A stretch of 46,162 nt of DNA. Source: Alistipes sp. Lineage in GTDB: Bacteria; Bacteroidota; Bacteroidia; Bacteroidales; Rikenellaceae. A program made the position numbers and the translations under genes. The DNA is taken from contig JAFYRX010000023.1 of NCBI GenBank assembly GCA_017546725.1, positions 1 through 46,162 on the forward strand. The letters run 5' to 3'. This document shows, in pieces, positions 41,441 through 46,162 of the stretch. The notes beneath the pieces were generated by a model, which ran no database searches, was not told the DNA's origin, and worked only from the letters and a program-made list of their open reading frames with translations. Every line of letters begins with the position of its first letter. The first letter of the stretch is position 1.

Positions 41441-43898
41441 TGCGGAAATAGAGTATTATGGTTAATGCAAATGCAGCCAATACAGCCACCGAGAAGACGA
41501 GCGTAATGCCCTCAATCAATGCCCAGCGTGGAGCACGATAATGCCACTCGATGGTATGTTTGCCTGCGGGGAGTTCCAATGCACGCAGGATATAGTCGGC
41601 TCGCAACACCTGTGCAGGCTCACCGTCAATTGTGGCGCTCCAGCCCTCACGTGTATAAATCTCCGAGAATACGGCCAGCGCATTGCCCTCGGCCGATGAT
41701 TCGTAACGCAGATAGTTGGGGCGATACTCCTTGAGTATGATGTCGCCCGCTGAGAACTTCACGCTCGAAGGCATAAACTCCTCGCTGAAAATGGCCTCTC
41801 GTTTGTTGTCAATCTTGCCCAGAAGTTCAATCTCCTCGTGGGGTGATGATGCGCGCACAACACTCTCTATCATCCACGCAGCACCATTGGCTGTTTCGCG
41901 GGGGATGACATCGTCGGCTTTGGCGTTTTGGCCAATCAGATAACGCACGTTGAGCATATCCAACACATTGTCGTCGATATTCATCAGATAGCGGTCAATC
42001 ACATCTTGATAACGTGACAACTTGGCTCCGTGATAACCGCCGACAGAGCGGTGGAAATACGATGTAGAGGCATCGTTGAAGGGAGAAACCGAGAGGTTGA
42101 ATACCCTGTAAGCGGGGTCCTTGTCCTGCATAATAACTTTATCGGCCTCGGTGGGCAGGATAGCCGTTTGACGCTCCGACATAAAACTGTCGTGATTCAA
42201 GTAACGAGTATCGACATTGATAAGGTCAACGGCAACCACTAAAGTAAGCACTATGCACAATGCCGTAGGATTGGTAATGACCTTGCGCTTATCGTAGAGC
42301 CATAGCGAGCAAGCCGCAAGCAGAACAAACAACAGCGAACGCCACGCATCGGCAGCCATCACATCGGCACGCTCCTCGGCAACGGCCGAAGCGGCATCCC
42401 ACGCCATCTGCTCGTGCAAGCCTTGCTTGATGTAATCCGTCGCACCCTGCTGCTGCAACATCTGCTGGAACTGCTGCGTAAGCATCTGACCGCTCTCCTG
42501 CTGACCGAAATCACCCAAAGAGCGACCGCCCAGAATCATTATGAGCAGTATGCCAACGGTAATCGAGGTAGAATAGATGAGTGCTCGGCGCAACTTGCTC
42601 TTATCGAAATCCTCACTCACGATGCGGGCCACACCCAACGCCGCAAGCAGAGGTACGGTCCACTGCACCACGACCAACGCCATAGACAGAGTACGGAACT
42701 TATTGTAGCCCGGCAGATAATCGAACAAAAATGCCGTCAGCCACATCAGATTATTACCCCACGACATCACCAACGTAAGGAGTGTCGCACCGACAATCCA
42801 CCAACGCTGACGGTTGGGCAATACTAACAGAGCCAACAGAGCCAGGAAGATTGCCGCCGCACCCAGATAGGTAGGGCCTGCTGTATAGGGTTGTGTACCA
42901 CGATAGCGAGGCAGATATTGAGCCATCTGGCCCAAGCCGTATTGGTTGAGCGACTTGGCCACAGGGCCATCCTTCGAGAATGTATCAAGCGATGTGCCGC
43001 CCATAAAATCGGGAACGAAGAGCGTAAAGGTCTCGGCCTTGCCGTAACTCCACGCCGTAGCATATTGAAGGTCGAGGCCGTCCGAGCCACGATTCGCATT
43101 ATCCTTATCGACCAACTCCGAGCCACCACGAATGGTCTCCTTGGAGTGTTGCATAGTGTACCACAGTGGCGAAAGGTTAGAACCTACAGCCATAATACCA
43201 GCCGCCACAAGCAACGCCGTACGTTTAGTAAAATCCTTTACTCGCTTCTCGCGCAGAGCGAAGTAACCCTCACTGAGCCACATAGCGGCCATAGCCAAAA
43301 CAAAGTAATAAGTAATCTGCGGGTGGTTAGCACCTATCTCCAGCGAGGTGAAAAGTGCTGTCAGGGCTGCACCTGCCCACATATTGCGGCGAAGTGTGAA
43401 ATGGACTCCGCCCATCATCAGCGGTGCATAGACCAGAGCCCACATCTTGGTGATATGGCCCGCACCGATAATCAGCAGAAAATATGTCGAAAAACCGTAG
43501 GCCAATGCCGCTATGAGCCCCACCCAGGGACTAACGCCAAAGAGCAACATTGCCACCCACATAGCCGTCATAGCAAAGAAGAGGAACGAGGCAGGGGTGT
43601 CGATAATCTTCACCACCTTGCCCACAGTACCCTTAACGGCCTGTGCAGGATATTTAACATCGATAAGATAGGCCGGCATACCGCCAAACATACGGCCCGT
43701 CCATTGGGCATCCTCACCTGTCTCGGCTCGCAAATCTACGATATCCTTGCGCATACCCTCATACTGCTGCACGTCGTGTTGCGAGAGCACCTTTCCACCA
43801 AATTGTGGAGCACAATAGATGGCCGCCACTACAAAAAACAGGAGTATCGAACAGGCTGCAAAGAGCCATTTTTTCAGGTTTATAGAATCGATTTTCAT
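41412..43898 (-). CDS. YfhO family membrane protein
   Basis: This large multi-pass inner membrane protein has 828 residues starting at the ATG at 43898, which begins a typical signal/anchor region. An earlier ATG would add residues upstream of the promoter. It has about thirteen hydrophobic segments and a large periplasmic C-terminal domain. It belongs to the YfhO family, which looks like GT-C-type glycosyltransferases: GYNKFRTLSMALVVVQWTVPLL, HYRAPRWALIEGI and GGMPAYLIDVKYPAQ. A role in glycosylating envelope polymers is likely by family but not shown. It is co-transcribed with ftsX. Confidence 0.88.
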   Translation of the reverse strand: MKIDSINLKKWLFAACSILLFFVVAAIYCAPQFGGKVLSQHDVQQYEGMRKDIVDLRAETGEDAQWTGRMFGGMPAYLIDVKYPAQAVKGTVGKVVKIIDTPASFLFFAMTAMWVAMLLFGVSPWVGLIAALAYGFSTYFLLIIGAGHITKMWALVYAPLMMGGVHFTLRRNMWAGAALTALFTSLEIGANHPQITYYFVLAMAAMWLSEGYFALREKRVKDFTKRTALLVAAGIMAVGSNLSPLWYTMQHSKETIRGGSELVDKDNANRGSDGLDLQYATAWSYGKAETFTLFVPDFMGGTSLDTFSKDGPVAKSLNQYGLGQMAQYLPRYRGTQPYTAGPTYLGAAAIFLALLALLVLPNRQRWWIVGATLLTLVMSWGNNLMWLTAFLFDYLPGYNKFRTLSMALVVVQWTVPLLAALGVARIVSEDFDKSKLRRALIYSTSITVGILLIMILGGRSLGDFGQQESGQMLTQQFQQMLQQQGATDYIKQGLHEQMAWDAASAVAEERADVMAADAWRSLLFVLLAACSLWLYDKRKVITNPTALCIVLTLVVAVDLINVDTRYLNHDSFMSERQTAILPTEADKVIMQDKDPAYRVFNLSVSPFNDASTSYFHRSVGGYHGAKLSRYQDVIDRYLMNIDDNVLDMLNVRYLIGQNAKADDVIPRETANGAAWMIESVVRASSPHEEIELLGKIDNKREAIFSEEFMPSSVKFSAGDIILKEYRPNYLRYESSAEGNALAVFSEIYTREGWSATIDGEPAQVLRADYILRALELPAGKHTIEWHYRAPRWALIEGITLVFSVAVLAAFALTIILYFRNERGQKNKA

Positions 43899-43921
43899 TA
43901 CAATATCATCAGTTAATGCGT

Positions 43922-43929
43922 CAAAGTTA
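43922..43929 (-). promoter_or_regulatory. -7 box of the YfhO-ftsX operon
   Basis: TAACTTTG on the minus strand, 23 bases before the YfhO start, with transcription predicted near 43915. It supports the ATG at 43898 over the upstream one. Confidence 0.55.
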
Positions 43930-43971
43930 CGAAAAACATTCATTTTTCGGTGTCTAATTCCGAAATTTTAC

Positions 43972-43979
43972 TATATTTG
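43972..43979 (+). promoter_or_regulatory. -7 box of the prenyl synthase gene
   Basis: TATATTTG lies 31 bases before the ATG at 44011, with transcription predicted near 43985. It is divergent from the YfhO promoter. Confidence 0.55.
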
Positions 43980-44010
43980 CAGAGTAATAGATATATTTTA
44001 ATACCGTTTT

Positions 44011-45021
44011 ATGGTAAGTCTTGAAGCAATACGTACACCCATCGCCTCCGACATCGATGCCTTCGAAGAGTTTTTGAAGGGCCAATTTTCATCGGACGGA
44101 AAGTTGATGAGCGAGATGCTTACGCACGTTTTGTCGGCTCGCGGCAAGAGCGTGCGTCCCATCATTGTTATGCTAACATCGGCACTCACCTCGTCGGCCA
44201 ACCAGCGCCAATGGGTTGAGGGTGAACGCAATTGCTCGAAGCGTACTTACCTGGCGGCTATGATGGTCGAGATGCTGCATACCGCTTCGCTCGTTCACGA
44301 CGATGTGATTGACAATGCCGATACTCGTCGCGGACGTCCCTCGGTGAATGCTCTGTGGCAGTCACGTAATGCTGTCATTATGGGCGACTTCTTGCTGGCC
44401 CGCACGATGAGTGCAGGTATGGAGAGCGCACAGTACGACCTGGTCTCTCACATCATAGGCTCGGTGGCTACACTCTGCGAAGGTGAGGTGCTGCAGAGCC
44501 AGCACGCAGCCGACAAGGATACTACACGTCAGGACTACCTGGAGATTATATACAAAAAGACGGCCAGCCTTATCAGCATAAGTGCTTCGGCAGGTGCGGT
44601 GTCGGTGATGGCCTCACGTGAGGATGTCGAGCAGATGCGTCGCTTTGGCGAGGCATTGGGTATGGCATTCCAGATTCAGGACGATATACTCGATTACAGC
44701 CGTTCGGCACAGACGGGCAAGCCTCGCAACAACGATTTGCGTGAGGGTAAGATTACGCTGCCACTCATCGAGGTATTGGAGCAGTGTACGTCAGCTGAAA
44801 AGTTGCAGATTATAGATAAACTCTCGCAGTGCACTACGGACGACAGTGCAGTGGAGTATATACAGAACATCGTCGAGGTGACGGGCGGATTGTCGCTGGC
44901 GGCCCGCACGATGCAGACCTACATAGACCGCGCGGTGGCCATCCTCTCGAAGTATGAGGATTCGCCCTATCGCACGGCACTTGTCAATTTGTGCGCCTAC
45001 ATAGCCGAGCGCGACAAATAA
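44011..45021 (+). CDS. long-chain polyprenyl diphosphate synthase
   Basis: A 336-residue trans-prenyltransferase. The first aspartate-rich motif is DDVIDNADTRRGRPSVN (HDDVID), the second is FQIQDDILDY, both binding magnesium and prenyl diphosphates. Chain elongation with isopentenyl diphosphate makes the all-trans side chain of menaquinone, probably C40-C50; the length cannot be set from sequence. The acceptor region and C-terminal helices are complete. It is divergent from the YfhO operon and 71 bases before the MFS transporter. Confidence 0.93.
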   Translation: MVSLEAIRTPIASDIDAFEEFLKGQFSSDGKLMSEMLTHVLSARGKSVRPIIVMLTSALTSSANQRQWVEGERNCSKRTYLAAMMVEMLHTASLVHDDVIDNADTRRGRPSVNALWQSRNAVIMGDFLLARTMSAGMESAQYDLVSHIIGSVATLCEGEVLQSQHAADKDTTRQDYLEIIYKKTASLISISASAGAVSVMASREDVEQMRRFGEALGMAFQIQDDILDYSRSAQTGKPRNNDLREGKITLPLIEVLEQCTSAEKLQIIDKLSQCTTDDSAVEYIQNIVEVTGGLSLAARTMQTYIDRAVAILSKYEDSPYRTALVNLCAYIAERDK

Positions 45022-45092
45022 AGAGACCAACAGTTGAGAAAACACAAAACAAATTTATATACCAAATTATTAACTAAAACACAATTAATTTT

Positions 45093-46162
45093 ATGGCAAA
45101 CAAACAGAAAAGTAATGTATTGGCCATTATCGTGATGATTCTGTTGTTCGGAATGATTTCGTTCGTGACCAACTTGGCTTCACCTATGGGTGACGTATTG
45201 AAGAACCAGTTTGGCGTTCCTAACTGGATGGGTACACTTGGTGTATTCGCTAACTTTATCGCATACGCTATTATGGGTATCCCTGCTGGTAATATGCTCC
45301 AGAATATGGGCTACAAGAAGACAGCGTTGATTGCTATCGGTGTAGGTTTCGCTGGTGTGGCTATCCAGACTCTCTCTGGTTTTATGGGCTCATTCGGCGT
45401 TTACCTCTTGGGTGCTTTCATCGCAGGTTTCTCAATGTGTATGTTGAACATCGTTGTTAACCCTATGTTGAACAAACTTGCAGGTGGTGGTAACAAGGGT
45501 AACCAGTTGATTCAGATTGGTGGTTCTTTCAACTCTTTGATGGGTACTGCCGTTATCATCTTGACTGGTCTTTTGATTCCTAACATCGCACAGGCTCAGA
45601 TTAGCGACGTAAACGGTTTGATGTACACTGCATTGGCTATCTTCGCAGTTGCTTTCATCGTTGTATCATTCACTGCTATTCCTGAGAATGCTCCTGCTGC
45701 CGCTGTTAAGGGCGAGAAGTCACAGTACGGTCCTATGTCATTCCGTCACTTCGTTTTGGGTGCTATCTGTATCTTCATCTATGTAGGTGTTGAGGTAGGT
45801 ATTCCTAATGTATTGCAGAAGTGGTTGAACGAGGTATCTACAACTGCTATCGCTGGTACAGTTGCTGGTACATACTGGTTCTTGATGCTCATCGGCCGTT
45901 TGGCAGGTGCTGCTTTGGGTGCTAAGGTTTCTGCTAAGAGTATGCTTTCAGTAGCCTCTACAGTAGGTTTGTGCTTGGTATTGGGCGCTATCTTCCTTAA
46001 CCCCGCTACAACAGTTAATTTGCCCGTATTCGACGGTGCTAAGGGTTTCGCAGTTGCTACAGTTCCCGTAAACGCTGCATTGCTCGTATTGTGCGGTCTT
46101 TGCACATCAGTAATGTGGGGTGGTATCTTCAACTTGGCTGTTGAGGGCTTGGGTAAGTACAC
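45093..46162 (+). CDS. MFS sugar transporter, FHS/FucP-like, truncated by window end
   Basis: The open frame from the ATG at 45093 runs off the window, leaving 356 codons. It has about nine or ten membrane segments and starts NKQKSNVLAIIVMILLFGMI. The blocks GVFANFIAYAIMGIPAGNML and GFSMCMLNIVVNPMLNKL fit the FucP-like (FHS) branch of the major facilitator superfamily, which imports hexoses by proton symport. Codons are biased towards GGT, GCT and AAC, unlike the surrounding genes, and point to high expression. Substrate unknown. Confidence 0.88.
   Translation, partial: MANKQKSNVLAIIVMILLFGMISFVTNLASPMGDVLKNQFGVPNWMGTLGVFANFIAYAIMGIPAGNMLQNMGYKKTALIAIGVGFAGVAIQTLSGFMGSFGVYLLGAFIAGFSMCMLNIVVNPMLNKLAGGGNKGNQLIQIGGSFNSLMGTAVIILTGLLIPNIAQAQISDVNGLMYTALAIFAVAFIVVSFTAIPENAPAAAVKGEKSQYGPMSFRHFVLGAICIFIYVGVEVGIPNVLQKWLNEVSTTAIAGTVAGTYWFLMLIGRLAGAALGAKVSAKSMLSVASTVGLCLVLGAIFLNPATTVNLPVFDGAKGFAVATVPVNAALLVLCGLCTSVMWGGIFNLAVEGLGKY

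Overview
The window looks like a chromosomal segment from a Bacteroidales bacterium, most likely Alistipes or a close Rikenellaceae relative. This is inferred from family content and promoter style, with no database match. The evidence is meso-diaminopimelate dehydrogenase, a GldE-type CNNM/CBS protein, DUF4270, DUF3098 and DUF819 proteins, a BamA-like barrel, and repeated TAnnTTTG -7 boxes, the Bacteroidetes sigma-ABfr promoter element.

Positions 1-3850 are the end of an integrated mobile element. It is visibly more AT-rich than the rest. It carries a DUF2693 protein, an unknown 91-residue protein, a XerC/D-like tyrosine recombinase, a NADAR protein (ADP-ribose chemistry) and a second, longer tyrosine integrase. 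The integrase sits beside short direct repeats and what looks like the 3' tail of a tRNA followed by a terminator, which I read as the attachment junction. Host genes start with ddh at 3913.

Positions 3.9-12.3 kb are mostly plus strand: ddh; a BASS transporter behind a leader of about 240 nt; an acyltransferase; a BamA-like barrel; a convergent DUF819 membrane protein with a tiny Cys-rich gene; then a lipoprotein-type peptide deformylase with a DUF2264 protein. Positions 12.3-25.8 kb are a minus-strand block: dnaB, yifB, murG, murC, ftsQ, ftsA, ftsZ, gldE, a phosphopantetheinyl transferase and a MATE transporter. This is the distal half of a division and cell-wall (dcw) cluster, cut off from its usual murD/ftsW part, with dnaB and yifB upstream instead. 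FtsQ has a long charged helical insertion and DnaB ends in an SSB-like tail.

Positions 26-31 kb hold comF and priA, divergent from a radical SAM protein and a YitT-family protein. An intergenic stretch at 31.0-31.4 kb is full of hairpin repeats. Positions 31.4-43.9 kb are minus strand: an exported C1 peptidase, topA, a DUF4270 lipoprotein, a short glycogen-synthase-like protein, queA, truB, uppP, a DUF3098 protein, ftsX and a YfhO protein. A polyprenyl diphosphate synthase and a truncated MFS transporter close the window on the plus strand. Envelope growth links many of these genes: ddh (DAP), murC/murG (lipid II), uppP and the prenyl synthase (lipid carrier), and ftsQ/A/Z/X (septum). No tRNA gene, rRNA gene, CRISPR array or transposase gene was seen. 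I found no convincing new multi-gene system. The best candidates for novelty are the NADAR-bearing island, the DnaB tail, the FtsQ insertion and the exported deformylase.
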